DNA of 64,000 bases from CAYMQB01 sp964392665 (GCA_964392665.1 CAYMQB010000001.1:62001-126000); one strand, 5' to 3'; counted from the first letter of the stretch, positions 8,372 to 18,018 are shown. Notes: generated by a model not told the origin, from the sequence alone. Numbers and translations are program-made.

Positions 8372-9526
8372 TTACCACCTCTCACGAAAATTAAAGCCAA
8401 AATTAACTTTATAGAAAAATTCCTGAAGTTGACTCGTTTCTCTCATACCACCACAAAATGATATATCAAGGGAACCCCCTCTCCTCAAGATTGGAATAGA
8501 GGTTCCCGCCGTTATACCGTTCTCCTGAACTCTTTCGCCGTTTGAATCTCTGAAGTACCATGGATTAGAAAAATATCCAAGTCTTATTGGAAGTAATCTT
8601 TGTTCATACTCCTCTTCCCTTTTATATTCCAATCCGAAACTGTACGAAAAAACGTTCAAATATTCATCGTTGATTATATTATTATACTTAAAGTTGTCCC
8701 AATTGCTATATCGAAGTGTAACAAGAAGATTCAAATTTTTGCTAAATGATAGATTTATCGCTCCTGTAACATTAGAAGGAAATACAAGTTCGTCGTTACT
8801 GACAGTTGTATCCTTTCTGTAGTACGACAAACTCCGTGTAACCTTATCACAAGTTATTGGAAAATCGTAACCCAATCCAAGGTTAAACCAGGACTTCGTG
8901 CAGACAATTCCTAAAGAGTAACTGTATCCGAAGTAGTTAGTTCTCAAAGAATCTTGAGTGTCCCTGAATAATGTGTCAGAAAAGTTTGTTATCCAAACTT
9001 CATTACTTCCGCCAAATAGAATATTTACACCCGCACCTATACCAAAGTTATTGCCAAACTTTTTTGAAATTTCGGCTGTCCCGGTCCTGAGCTCCCCGTT
9101 TTTTAAAAATTTTCCATCGAATACAGCCCCATTTATGGAATCAGTAGCGGTAACAAAATTTGCATTATAATCCATTCTTTTTCTAAGTTCTACACCAATT
9201 ACCAGATTTGCAGGTAGGGTAGAACCGAACTTAAAAAATGGAAACCCATAGTAATATGCTATGTTCTTGCCTGATTCATCCTTCATATCGAGTCTTGTTC
9301 CGGTATATGTAACATCGATATTGGTATTCTTAAGGAACGCAATCGAACCACGAAGGTTTGAAGAAAATGTGCAAGGTATATCTGCATATCCAAGTGCCGA
9401 CATATGTGAGTTGCCTGTAAGCAGTGGTCCTCCCTGCTCGCTGAAACTGAATATGGACTGACCATTCAATCTGCAATAAAACAGAAGTACCATTAGAACT
9501 AACGGAAAAATCCTCTGTTTCACCAT
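8372..9526 (-). CDS. Predicted outer-membrane beta-barrel protein, unknown function
   Basis: A signal peptide (MVKQRIFPLVLMVLLFYCRL) is followed by about 360 residues of alternating aromatic/polar strands (NIDVTYTGTRL, FGIGAGVNILFGG, FNLGLGYDFPIT). The protein ends in an aromatic residue (FNFRERW), as Bam-assembled barrels do. It may resemble FadL or PorV-like porins, but no signature settles this. ATG at 9526 places the signal peptide at the N-terminus; an upstream ATG at 9568 overlaps the previous stop (TAATG) and would add 14 residues. Its position in the bamA operon suggests co-expression with barrel assembly. Confidence 0.75.
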   Translation of the reverse strand: MVKQRIFPLVLMVLLFYCRLNGQSIFSFSEQGGPLLTGNSHMSALGYADIPCTFSSNLRGSIAFLKNTNIDVTYTGTRLDMKDESGKNIAYYYGFPFFKFGSTLPANLVIGVELRKRMDYNANFVTATDSINGAVFDGKFLKNGELRTGTAEISKKFGNNFGIGAGVNILFGGSNEVWITNFSDTLFRDTQDSLRTNYFGYSYSLGIVCTKSWFNLGLGYDFPITCDKVTRSLSYYRKDTTVSNDELVFPSNVTGAINLSFSKNLNLLVTLRYSNWDNFKYNNIINDEYLNVFSYSFGLEYKREEEYEQRLLPIRLGYFSNPWYFRDSNGERVQENGITAGTSIPILRRGGSLDISFCGGMRETSQLQEFFYKVNFGFNFRERW

Positions 9527-9567
9527 ATTTGAAAGATTTCTTTCTCCAAAAAAGGATTTTCTACACA

Positions 9568-10680
9568 TTATTCGCTCGTCCCCGGCGGTGGTGTATAGTA
9601 AACAGTTAGAGTTGGTTTTTCTACAGCATCAAGGATGAGTCGTGAGCAGAACGAGGTTTCGTTCCTTGCCCTCATAAGAATTCCGTAATTATCTCCACCA
9701 TTGACCCAGTACTGCATAAGTGATGTAATATTAATTTTCAAAGTTGTATCTTCTTTCGAAGCTACAAAATTGGCAACCGATGATGTGTAGTATTCTGTTT
9801 CACTTTTATCCCATTCCCCTGTAACTCTATGTAAATATACCGTCATTGTATCGAAAAACGAGTTGGATGGTATAACGTCGAAAGTCAGAAATGCTCTATT
9901 TATTGTTACATTGCTCGGGATGGTATCCAAATTAAAGGATAAAAGTGCCCTTAGTGAGTAACCTTCTCCCATTATAATTTCATCATGCGATTGATTGTAG
10001 GTTGAATTTGCTATGAAAGCGTCTTTTTCTGCAACATAGTCTTTCGATGAATCACCATAGAAAACCTTCAGTTTTGGTTGCCTATAAGTGCTTTCAATTG
10101 AATGTATCGACAGAAGTGTATCTCCGAGCGAATAAACGAATATTATACCCTTATTGATTTCACTCGAACTATCCAGCAGAGCAAAATCATTATAGTTCAG
10201 ATCGAAAGTTTCACATGTATCGTTCAAAACGACACCGGCAATCACAGTGTCTGTGAAATCACCGCCCGCGTTGCCCCACTGGCTGTCAGTACTTGCTTTG
10301 TTCCATTCGACTGTTTCGTCATCCCAATTTCGGTTTAGCGGATATACATTGAATTTCACACTCTTCGGCGCAACTCCATTGTACACATAAACTGTAACCT
10401 TTGCTGAATCTAAATCTGCAAGAACCAATGAATCGGATACTGAAAATCTTAGAAGTGTTCGTGCTTCAAAAGAGTATGCATTTCCTATCCACAATCTATG
10501 TGATGCACCTGTGTGCGATTCAAAAACGAAATTGCATATTGAGTCCGGATGCAATCCATCTACATAAGACGGTTTCGGTATAATCTTGGGAATTTGATCG
10601 AGTCCGACCGGGTCGTTCATTTTATCCCTGCATCCAATAACAGAGAATAGAAACATTACAAAAAACAGAAGTTTCTTCAT
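9568..10680 (-). CDS. Lipoprotein with two DNRLRE-type domains
   Basis: This 370-residue protein has a lipoprotein signal ending in VIGC (Cys about residue 17). Two similar beta-sandwich domains follow (about 40-205 and 215-365). Each has the pattern of DNRLRE/disaggregatase-related modules: 'RTLLRFSVS...', 'A.VTVYVY', 'W.DETVEWNKAST' in the first and 'RALLSFNLD', 'AFLTFDV', 'EWDKSETEYYTSS' in the second. Such domains are usually found in secreted or cell-surface proteins. It is placed directly after bamA (4-nt gap) where an assembly lipoprotein might be expected, but no BamD or BamE similarity is seen. Function unknown. Confidence 0.75.
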   Translation of the reverse strand: MKKLLFFVMFLFSVIGCRDKMNDPVGLDQIPKIIPKPSYVDGLHPDSICNFVFESHTGASHRLWIGNAYSFEARTLLRFSVSDSLVLADLDSAKVTVYVYNGVAPKSVKFNVYPLNRNWDDETVEWNKASTDSQWGNAGGDFTDTVIAGVVLNDTCETFDLNYNDFALLDSSSEINKGIIFVYSLGDTLLSIHSIESTYRQPKLKVFYGDSSKDYVAEKDAFIANSTYNQSHDEIIMGEGYSLRALLSFNLDTIPSNVTINRAFLTFDVIPSNSFFDTMTVYLHRVTGEWDKSETEYYTSSVANFVASKEDTTLKINITSLMQYWVNGGDNYGILMRARNETSFCSRLILDAVEKPTLTVYYTPPPGTSE

Positions 10681-10684
10681 TTTA

Positions 10685-12922
10685 CTAAAAACTTGTTCCT
10701 AACTGAAAGTGTGGATTCCAACCACCATAATTTAACTTATCAAATCCGTAGCCTATGTCAAATCCTAAAACACCCATCATGGGTACCTCAATCCTGATTC
10801 CAGTTCCAACACCTTTCTTGAGTTCAGAAAGATTTGTACTCCTAAAACTGTCCCAGGTATTACCGGCATCGAAAAATACAAGCCAGTTTATTCCTTTGGT
10901 AATAAGGTATTTGTATTCGGCGGTAAAAACAAAGGCTGATCTACCTCCTATGTTGGTTCCGCCCTGTCTGGTTCCAATTGACCGGTCCGGATATCCGCGA
11001 ACTCCCCAGTCTCCAACACCCCCAAGATAGAATCGTTCATATATAGGAACGGTCGATGGATTTGTATATCCATCTATGATGCCGAACTTCGAACGTATCA
11101 TTAGAACAAAATTGAAGAAACTTTTTTCATACCACCTTGTTTCATAAGTGTATTTTTGATAATCAACACTTCCACCCAGTAACCCACCTGAGAACTCCGC
11201 AGTAAAACTGTTCTTTGAACCTGTTGTAGCGTTAAAAATGTAATCTCTGCTGTCTCTCACGAGATTAAAAGAAACACTACTCCTCCATTCTGTGCCGCGC
11301 TGGTCAAGAACATAATTGCTAACCTTATTTGTATCTTCATCATCTACGGATACCGTAACTTGCTCAAGAGTATATGAAGTATAAAACTTGCTATACCTGA
11401 GTCGAGGAACAGGCCTTCCCAATCTAATAGTTGCACCTTTCTTTCTATCATCGAAGTAATCCCAGCTCCTTGTTACAAAGAAAATGTCAAAACCAACAGT
11501 TGTTGGCGTATCAAAAAACCAGGGCTCTGTATATCCAAAACTGTAGTTTGCCAATTTTCCACCTTTTTCAAGGCTAAAATATGCAGTCGTTCCTCTGCCG
11601 AAAAGATTGGGAATATTCAGAGAAACATTACCTGTTACCCCCCAAGCAGCACTATACCCCATTCCAGCCGTAAATTGCCCTGCCTGCTTTTCAACAATTT
11701 TCAGAATTAGGTCTATATCTCCTTCTTCGTTAACTCTCTTGCTGTCTAACTTAATATCTTCAAAAAACCCAAGATTATATACTTCTCTCTGTGAGTCGAT
11801 TAACTTCGATCTCTGGAAAAGTTCCCCTGGAAATATCCTTAGTTCCCTTCTTACGACTTTCTCCCATGTTTTGGAATTACCGGCAATAATTATTTTCCTG
11901 AGATGTGCTGGATTTCCCTCCTGAATATTATAGGTTATCTTTATTGTATCGCCAACTGCTTCCTCATCAGGTATTATGTAAGCATATATGTATCCTAATT
12001 CGGTATAAAGAGAATAGAATTCGACCATGGTATCGTCAAGTTTATCCTTGTTATATAGGTTTCCATTTCCATATTTAACAACAGATGCAAGTTTCTCCGT
12101 TGTAATTATTTCGTTGCCGCTAAACTGTGGAGTAGATAGATAATATTTAACACCCTCATCCACATCTATTCTGATAATCATCCATTCGTTGTTGTCATCG
12201 TACGATATATTATGGTCTTTTATCTCACATTTAGGATAACCTTTCTTTTTGTAATAATCTGTTATTCGCTCAAGATCATTGTAAAATTCTTCCTCATCGA
12301 AATTCCCCGACCGCCACCACCTTTTGCTCTTGTTTTTCATTAAACCACCGAGTTTCTTATCCGGGAAAATCGTATTTCCCTCAAAGTAAATATTTCTTAT
12401 TCTTACCCGCCTTCCCTCATCTATACTAAATGAAAGGGTAGCCTTCTCTTCATCGGTTGTGATTTCACTACTCACCTTTGCCAGAAGAAAACCCTTCTCT
12501 TTGTACTTATCATTTATCCTCTTTGTCCAGGTGAAGACCTTCTGTTGCGAAACGATTTCACCTTCCTGAATTGACATAGCTTGCTTCAAATCTTTCTCTT
12601 TAATATGGTCGTTGCCAATAAAAATAACTTCTTTTAAGAAAGCATTTTCCTTAACTTCGATAATTAAAAGTTGTCCGTGCACTGTTTCTTCAATAAATAT
12701 TGTAACGTTGGAAAAAAGCCCTAATTTGTATATTTTCCTGATTGCATCGTCAAGCTTTCTTTGTTTTATCTCATCTCCGATTTGAAGCATCGAGGAACCG
12801 ACAATCAGCTCCTCGTCGGTCGTTTTATTCCCTCTTACCTCAATTCGTGAAATTGTTTCTGCTAAAAGCCCTGTTGCATAGATACACATACCAAGAATAA
12901 AAAAAGCTATTCTGATTTTCAA
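10685..12922 (-). CDS. bamA: Outer membrane protein assembly factor BamA (Omp85)
   Basis: BamA inserts beta-barrel proteins into the outer membrane. At 745 residues it has a signal peptide (about 1-21), five POTRA domains (about 22-345; for example ISRIEVRGNKTTDEEL and AHLRKIIIAGNSKTWEKVV) and a C-terminal barrel (about 370-745) ending in FQLGTSF with terminal Phe. The conserved loop-6 region reads GGVGDWGVRGYP, where the canonical motif is VRGF/Y. The start is TTG at 12922 with GGAG seven bases upstream. It is the first gene of the operon leading to lpxD, lpxC, fabZ and lpxA, driven by the promoter at 12965-12993. Confidence 0.95.
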   Translation of the reverse strand: MKIRIAFFILGMCIYATGLLAETISRIEVRGNKTTDEELIVGSSMLQIGDEIKQRKLDDAIRKIYKLGLFSNVTIFIEETVHGQLLIIEVKENAFLKEVIFIGNDHIKEKDLKQAMSIQEGEIVSQQKVFTWTKRINDKYKEKGFLLAKVSSEITTDEEKATLSFSIDEGRRVRIRNIYFEGNTIFPDKKLGGLMKNKSKRWWRSGNFDEEEFYNDLERITDYYKKKGYPKCEIKDHNISYDDNNEWMIIRIDVDEGVKYYLSTPQFSGNEIITTEKLASVVKYGNGNLYNKDKLDDTMVEFYSLYTELGYIYAYIIPDEEAVGDTIKITYNIQEGNPAHLRKIIIAGNSKTWEKVVRRELRIFPGELFQRSKLIDSQREVYNLGFFEDIKLDSKRVNEEGDIDLILKIVEKQAGQFTAGMGYSAAWGVTGNVSLNIPNLFGRGTTAYFSLEKGGKLANYSFGYTEPWFFDTPTTVGFDIFFVTRSWDYFDDRKKGATIRLGRPVPRLRYSKFYTSYTLEQVTVSVDDEDTNKVSNYVLDQRGTEWRSSVSFNLVRDSRDYIFNATTGSKNSFTAEFSGGLLGGSVDYQKYTYETRWYEKSFFNFVLMIRSKFGIIDGYTNPSTVPIYERFYLGGVGDWGVRGYPDRSIGTRQGGTNIGGRSAFVFTAEYKYLITKGINWLVFFDAGNTWDSFRSTNLSELKKGVGTGIRIEVPMMGVLGFDIGYGFDKLNYGGWNPHFQLGTSF

Positions 12923-12964
12923 TTAATCACTCCATTTCTTTAATCCAATCATTCAATGACTAAC

Positions 12965-12993
12965 CTTATAACATATGGAAAAAACGAAGTCAA
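12965..12993 (-). promoter_or_regulatory. Sigma70-type promoter of the bamA-lpx operon
   Basis: On the minus strand TTGACT (12993-12988), a 17-bp spacer and TATAAG (12970-12965) predict transcription start near 12958, about 36 nt before bamA. Confidence 0.7.
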
Positions 12994-13196
12994 GAAAAAT
13001 CATATTAGTTTATTAACGAATTAAAACGTCATAGGTTCCAAATATACCTTTGATTTCTTATAACATTAAAGCACCGCTATCGAGAATAATCTTTCATAAT
13101 CTCAGATGAAGCAATTTGAGTTTTCTTTTTTAAACCTTTCTTTAATTTTTCACTCTAAATAAGTGTATGGAAAATAACAAAAAGGAGGTGAAAGAA

Positions 13197-13688
13197 ATGA
13201 AAAAGACTTTAATACCTTTAGTGGTATCTTTAATTATGGTTGTCTTTGTCTCTTCATCATTTGCTCAAGCTGGACATCTATGGAAAAACAAACAACTTGT
13301 TAAGGAACTGGGATTGAGTGAGAAACAGGTTGACAAACTCAAGTCCGTTTCTCTGGATACAGACAGAAAGATGATAAAATTGCGTGCTGACACAGAAATG
13401 AAAGAGCTTGACCTGAGAGAGTTGCTCGACAGTGATAGTCCTAACGAAGCGAAGGCTGTGGGACTAATCAAAGAGATAATGAGAATAAAGACAGACCAGA
13501 AAATTATGAAGGTAAAACAAATGATTTTGGTCAAGAAGACGCTTACGAAGGAGCAGATGGAGAAACTCGAGCAAAAGAAGCGTGAGAATCGGATGAAAAG
13601 AAAGCAAAAAAATCCTGGTAAGATGGGACCTAATGGGGATTTTAAAGCTGGCAAAGGTCAACGCCCCAATCAACCGATGAAACCATAA
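13197..13688 (+). CDS. Spy/CpxP-like periplasmic protein
   Basis: This protein of about 163 residues starts at ATG 13197, preceded by AAAGGAGGTG at a 6-nt spacing; the ATG at 13167 lies upstream of that ribosome site and is not the start. A signal peptide (MKKTLIPLVVSLIMVVFVSS, cleavage after SFA) is followed by a helical, highly charged domain with 'LGLSEKQVDKLKSV' and 'KKTLTKEQMEKLEQ'. These resemble the LTxxQ repeats of the Spy/CpxP/ZraP family of periplasmic chaperones and metal sensors. The tail is Lys/Gly/Pro-rich and basic. It is transcribed alone, divergent from bamA, consistent with an envelope-stress role (inference). Confidence 0.75.
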   Translation: MKKTLIPLVVSLIMVVFVSSSFAQAGHLWKNKQLVKELGLSEKQVDKLKSVSLDTDRKMIKLRADTEMKELDLRELLDSDSPNEAKAVGLIKEIMRIKTDQKIMKVKQMILVKKTLTKEQMEKLEQKKRENRMKRKQKNPGKMGPNGDFKAGKGQRPNQPMKP

Positions 13689-13715
13689 TCAAAGAAGTAC
13701 TGTCGAAATAGCATT

Positions 13716-13750
13716 AAGGGACAGTGGAGAAATTTTCTCCACTGTCCCTT
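13716..13750 (+). terminator. Strong stem-loop after the Spy-like gene
   Basis: Perfect 16-bp arms (13716-13731 and 13735-13750) enclose a 3-nt loop, starting 27 nt after the stop codon. There is no U tract, only TAGC, so this may be an mRNA-stabilising hairpin instead of a classic intrinsic terminator. Confidence 0.55.
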
Positions 13751-13824
13751 TAGCATTAGGTCATTATCCCATTATCTCGTTTAATACTCGATTACTGCCC
13801 ACCTATTTAACTTGAAGAAAAACC

Positions 13825-13853
13825 TTGACTGCTACAGTATTTAATAATATATT
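13825..13853 (+). promoter_or_regulatory. Sigma70-type promoter of mtaB
   Basis: TTGACT (13825-13830), a 17-bp spacer and TATATT (13848-13853) predict a transcription start at about 13860, on or within a few bases of the mtaB start codon. Confidence 0.65.
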
Positions 13854-13859
13854 ATATAT

Positions 13860-15098
13860 GTGAATATGAAGATTGCATTTGCGACTCTGGGTTGTAAACT
13901 TAATCAATACGATACCGAACTTCTAAGAGAAATGTCTGAAGACGCATCTTATGAGCAAGTTAAGTTCAATGACATTGCCGACATATATGTGATAAATGCC
14001 TGTTCGGTTACAATGAACGCACTTCAGCAAACAAGAAATATAGCAAGGAGAGCAAGAAAAGTCTCTTCTGAAGCGAGAATTATCTTAACCGGTTGTTTCC
14101 CTGTATCCACAAAGAACGTACTTGGGGAAGCAGACACATTTGTTCCGAACTCGGAAAAGCAATCATTTTTCGAGGAACTGTTCCACTCCAAAAGAACTAA
14201 TATCAGAGAATTTAGCAATCACACAAGGGCATTCGTAAAAATCCAATCAGGATGCAATAGGTTTTGCTCATACTGTATCGTTCCATACCTTAGAGGACAG
14301 GAATACTCGAGAAATGAGGATGAAATACTTTCTGAGATAAAGACTCTTGTAAGAAACGGGTTTAAGGAGATAACGCTAACTGGTGTCCATATCGGGAGAT
14401 ACGACTACAATGGAACCAAACTTGCAGATTTACTGGGCAATATAGACAGGATACCAGGACTTCAAAGAATCAGGCTTGGTTCCCTGAATCCCGGGGAAAT
14501 CAGTGACAGCTTGCTGGAGCGCATATCCACATCAAACAAGGTTTGCCATCATCTTCATATTTCGCTTCAAAGCGGCGACAATAATACATTGAAAAGCATG
14601 GGAAGAAATTACAGCCCTGATAAATTTGCAGAAAAACTACTGGGAATCAAGAAAATAATGCCTGATTGTGGTATTGGTGCAGATATCATAACAGGTTTTC
14701 CCTCCGAGGGACCGACCGAATTTCAGAATACATATAATTACCTTAATAATTTGCCATTCACATATTTCCATGTTTTTAGATATTCTCCGCGAAAAACAAC
14801 GCTTGCAGCAGTTTTACCGAAAAAAGTGAAAGAGATTGAGAAAAAAAGGAGGAGTGCTTTATTGAGGAAATTGGGACTAATGAAGTCCACAACATTTAGA
14901 GAAACATACCTTAGAAAAAAATTAAATGTATTAGTCGAAGAAAAACAAGACAGATTAACAGGTATGATGATTGGTTTCAGTGGTAACTATATACGAGTTC
15001 TCATCGATGGTAAAAGGGAATTCTACAATCAACTCGTTGATGTGCAAATAGACAAGGTCTCGGGATATGATACATATGCAAGTATTATTAGTGCTTAG
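13860..15098 (+). CDS. mtaB: tRNA t6A37 methylthiotransferase MtaB
   Basis: This radical-SAM methylthiotransferase converts t6A37 to ms2t6A37 in tRNAs reading ANN codons. The N-terminal UPF0004 domain starts IAFATLGCKLNQYDTEL with its first cluster Cys. The radical-SAM motif CNRFCSYC lies near residue 137 in GCNRFCSYCIVPYLRG, and a TRAM-like tail lies at about 355-412. GCKLNQ separates MtaB from MiaB (GCQMN) and RimO. The start is GTG 13860 or ATG 13866; neither has a Shine-Dalgarno sequence, and the promoter position predicts a leaderless mRNA. The paralogue miaB follows after 63 nt. Confidence 0.92.
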   Translation: MNMKIAFATLGCKLNQYDTELLREMSEDASYEQVKFNDIADIYVINACSVTMNALQQTRNIARRARKVSSEARIILTGCFPVSTKNVLGEADTFVPNSEKQSFFEELFHSKRTNIREFSNHTRAFVKIQSGCNRFCSYCIVPYLRGQEYSRNEDEILSEIKTLVRNGFKEITLTGVHIGRYDYNGTKLADLLGNIDRIPGLQRIRLGSLNPGEISDSLLERISTSNKVCHHLHISLQSGDNNTLKSMGRNYSPDKFAEKLLGIKKIMPDCGIGADIITGFPSEGPTEFQNTYNYLNNLPFTYFHVFRYSPRKTTLAAVLPKKVKEIEKKRRSALLRKLGLMKSTTFRETYLRKKLNVLVEEKQDRLTGMMIGFSGNYIRVLIDGKREFYNQLVDVQIDKVSGYDTYASIISA

Positions 15099-15161
15099 AA
15101 TATGAAAAACAAAATTTCGAAACCTAAAATTACGAAAATAGAATAAGGACTGCCGATATAA

Positions 15162-16472
15162 ATGAAGAAATTCCATATTATAACGTTTGGCTGTCAGATG
15201 AATGTTTACGATTCAAACTTGATGGCATCCATTTTAGAGAAGGAAGGACACAAGGAAGCCGAAACGCTTGATGATGCAGATGTCATAATCGTTAACACCT
15301 GTGCAGTGAGAGAACATGCTGTCAGGAGAGCAATGACAAGGATTAGAGGTTTGAAGAACCTTAAGAAAAGAAAACCTGAACTAAGGATAGGAGTAACCGG
15401 ATGTATCTCTCAGATTGAGAAACAAAATATATTGACCAAAATCCCGTTTGCTGACTTCGTTCTCGGAACTGACAGCCTCAAAGAAATTTCATCCTGTGCA
15501 GCGGACAGGAACGGTGCATTCTCAGATTTCGCCAGCGATGCTATCTATTCAGAACTTGCACCTGCCAGAGGAAAATTCCCGGAGGCTTTTGTATCCGTTA
15601 TGCGAGGATGCAATAACTTCTGCTCTTACTGCATCGTACCCTATGCAAGAGGGAAGGTTAAGAGTAGAAAATTCGAGCATATTATCAAGGAAGTTGTAGA
15701 ACTCAGCCATTCCGGATACAAACGTATTGTCCTGCTCGGACAAAACGTTAATGATTACAAAGATAGAGGGAAAGGTCTCCCCCACCTTCTAAAGGCGATT
15801 ACAAAAATCAAATCAATAGAAAGAATAGGTTTCCTGACATCTCATCCTGCTTTCTTTCCGCTTCACATATTCGATGTTATGAAAGATGAACCGAAAATCG
15901 AAAGATTCTTGCATCTTCCTCTGCAATCCGGCAGCGACCGTGTTCTTAAATTAATGAACAGAGGTTACACTGTCTCACAGTACTTGGAGATTATTGAAAA
16001 GGCAAGAAATAAGATAAGCGATATAGCACTTTCCACCGATATCATTGTTGGTTTTCCATATGAAACAGAAAAGGATTTCACAGCCACTATTAAAGTTATT
16101 CGGGATATAAGCTTTAACTCTGCATTTATGTTCAAGTACTCACCGAGAAAATACACTCTGGCAAACTCTTTTGGTGACCTTACAAGCGAAACTGAAAAGA
16201 AAGAAAGGCTGCAGAAACTAATTAAAACACAATCGGCAATTACGAAAGAGAAAAACAACTATTACAAAGGAAAAATATTAGAAGTTTTAATAACCGGAAA
16301 AAATAAAAAAAATTCACTTGAATCTGATGCCATAACAGTGTATAATAAAAAAGTTGTGGTAAAAGGAAGCTATATGAAGGGTGAGTTAGTAAAAGTGCTG
16401 ATTGACGATATCCAAGGATGCTCACCTATCGGAGTTCCCTTGAAAGAACCGTTAGATAGTAGAAAACATTAA
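15162..16472 (+). CDS. miaB: tRNA-2-methylthio-N6-dimethylallyladenosine synthase MiaB
   Basis: MiaB methylthiolates i6A37 in tRNAs reading UNN codons. At 436 residues it has the family length. The UPF0004 domain has cluster cysteines in FGCQMN (Cys11), VNTCAVREH and VTGCISQ. The radical-SAM motif is GCNNFCSYCIVPYARG near residue 150, followed by LLGQNVNDY and a C-terminal TRAM domain. It is probably co-transcribed with mtaB, so both ms2 modifications of position 37 are encoded together. Confidence 0.94.
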   Translation: MKKFHIITFGCQMNVYDSNLMASILEKEGHKEAETLDDADVIIVNTCAVREHAVRRAMTRIRGLKNLKKRKPELRIGVTGCISQIEKQNILTKIPFADFVLGTDSLKEISSCAADRNGAFSDFASDAIYSELAPARGKFPEAFVSVMRGCNNFCSYCIVPYARGKVKSRKFEHIIKEVVELSHSGYKRIVLLGQNVNDYKDRGKGLPHLLKAITKIKSIERIGFLTSHPAFFPLHIFDVMKDEPKIERFLHLPLQSGSDRVLKLMNRGYTVSQYLEIIEKARNKISDIALSTDIIVGFPYETEKDFTATIKVIRDISFNSAFMFKYSPRKYTLANSFGDLTSETEKKERLQKLIKTQSAITKEKNNYYKGKILEVLITGKNKKNSLESDAITVYNKKVVVKGSYMKGELVKVLIDDIQGCSPIGVPLKEPLDSRKH

Positions 16473-16517
16473 AACACGGTATGGAATAAGTTTCTAATAA
16501 ACGTTTAAGGAGGTAAA

Positions 16518-16880
16518 ATGATTTTGTTCATTATGCTCTGGGCAGCGATTTTCACAGTATTAGGTATTATAGTTGGAACACAGAACGGAACTACTCTCGT
16601 AGATATTTCATTACTTACATGGACATTCCACAGTATCCCGCTCACTCTTGTTCTGATAGAAACTTTTGCTATTGGAATTGTTTTTACTATCATTGTGGCG
16701 GTTATTGATGAGGTTAAACTTAAGAACCGATTATGGAAAGCAAACAGAGAAAACAGAGAGCTTAAAAAAGAATTAACATCTTTGCGTAATTTACCGGTGG
16801 AAGAGATTATAGAGAAAACAAAAGAGGACGAGCAACTCGATGAGAAAAGCGAGGAACAACAAGATGTGGGGTCAAAGTGA
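16518..16880 (+). CDS. lapA: LapA-domain membrane protein
   Basis: This 120-residue protein has two membrane helices (about 1-22 and 39-62) followed by a charged coiled coil (KLKNRLWKANRENRELKKEL), the layout of LapA/DUF1049. In enterobacteria LapA and LapB act with FtsH in LPS assembly control. Here lapB follows directly, with its GTG overlapping the lapA stop (GTGA). The start is supported by AAGGAGGTAAA immediately upstream. Residues after about 95 are acidic and divergent. Confidence 0.85.
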   Translation: MILFIMLWAAIFTVLGIIVGTQNGTTLVDISLLTWTFHSIPLTLVLIETFAIGIVFTIIVAVIDEVKLKNRLWKANRENRELKKELTSLRNLPVEEIIEKTKEDEQLDEKSEEQQDVGSK

Positions 16881-18016
16881 ATGTTAAATGGATAATTTTT
16901 CTTTCGCTCGTTTTTGTTCTTATAGTTCTGGTAATCGTTTTTCTCATTCAAAAGAAAAGAAAACGAAAGTCTTTATCCCCATTCCAGGAGGCTCTCATTT
17001 CTTTAGCTGAAGGAGATGAAGATCATGCATTGAAGAAATTTCAGGAAACAGTTTTCAGTGACAGCGATAACATAGAAGCATATATTCGTCTTGCTGTAAT
17101 TCTAAGGTCCAAAAATGAAGCTTTGAAAGCGCTACAAATTCATAAGTATCTGCTTGCAAGAAGAAAACTTACAAAAAAAAGTGTTGAAAGAATTCTTTTC
17201 CAAACAGCTTTGGACTACTACTCCCTTTCACTTTATCAGAAAGCAACAGATACTTTAAGCAAGCTGCTTAAACTGAATTCCTCCAACGAGAAATATTATG
17301 AACTTCTGCTGAATGTTTTTGAGAAAACCGCACTCTGGTCCGAAGCAATCGAACTTTTTAGAAAAATGTCGAGATTGTTCGCCTATAAAAAGCAAGAAAC
17401 ACTTAGATATGAAGTCTATGCAGCTAATGAATCTGCGAGGAAAGGAAATCGAGACTGGGCATTAAAAATCCTTTTAAAAGCTATTAAAGTTGATCCCTTT
17501 TATGTTCCTTCATATATATATGCTGGTGATATCGAATACGTAAATGGTGAAGTAAAAAAAGCAATCGAAAAATACAAAAAAGCAGTCGAAGTTGATGTTC
17601 ACACAGCTCACATCGTTTTTCCAAGACTAATGAAAGCTTATTTTGAAAAAGGAGAATTCCAAAAGATAGAAGAAGCATACAAGGGAGTACTTGACATCCT
17701 TCCTGATGATACGGTAACAATAACAGCATTGGCAGAATTTTATGTGAAGATGGGACGAACGAAAGAAGCGACTGAATTGCTCAATTCCGCAATCACTAAC
17801 AATCCCGATTCGATCGGAATAAATCTTCTTTTCCTTGCAACACAATTGGAAAATGAAAAAAATAATCTATCCCAGAATGCACACAAGCTTTTTGACATTT
17901 ATAATAGGGAGACTAAACACAAATGCTCAAATTGCGGTTTCTTGACGGAAGAGTATTTCATAAGATGCCCGGATTGTGGATTATGGGAAACCTTCGATGT
18001 TTCAAAAACGAACTGA
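16877..18016 (+). CDS. lapB: LapB-like TPR protein with C-terminal rubredoxin-type zinc ribbon
   Basis: This 379-residue protein has one N-terminal membrane helix (about 4-26), a series of TPR repeats (about 35-340) and a C-terminal zinc ribbon with two CxxC pairs (HKCSNCG and IRCPDCGLW). That order is diagnostic of LapB (YciM), which in E. coli promotes FtsH-dependent LpxC degradation and so sets the LPS level. Coupling to lapA and the nearby lpxC operon support the same role here (inference). The start is GTG 16877. Confidence 0.88.
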   Translation: MNVKWIIFLSLVFVLIVLVIVFLIQKKRKRKSLSPFQEALISLAEGDEDHALKKFQETVFSDSDNIEAYIRLAVILRSKNEALKALQIHKYLLARRKLTKKSVERILFQTALDYYSLSLYQKATDTLSKLLKLNSSNEKYYELLLNVFEKTALWSEAIELFRKMSRLFAYKKQETLRYEVYAANESARKGNRDWALKILLKAIKVDPFYVPSYIYAGDIEYVNGEVKKAIEKYKKAVEVDVHTAHIVFPRLMKAYFEKGEFQKIEEAYKGVLDILPDDTVTITALAEFYVKMGRTKEATELLNSAITNNPDSIGINLLFLATQLENEKNNLSQNAHKLFDIYNRETKHKCSNCGFLTEEYFIRCPDCGLWETFDVSKTN

Positions 18017-18018
18017 AA

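Noticed and set aside
17923..18018. Longer start for the lipoprotein at 17923
   Set aside because: It overlaps the zinc-ribbon coding part of lapB; the lipoprotein signal begins at 18019.
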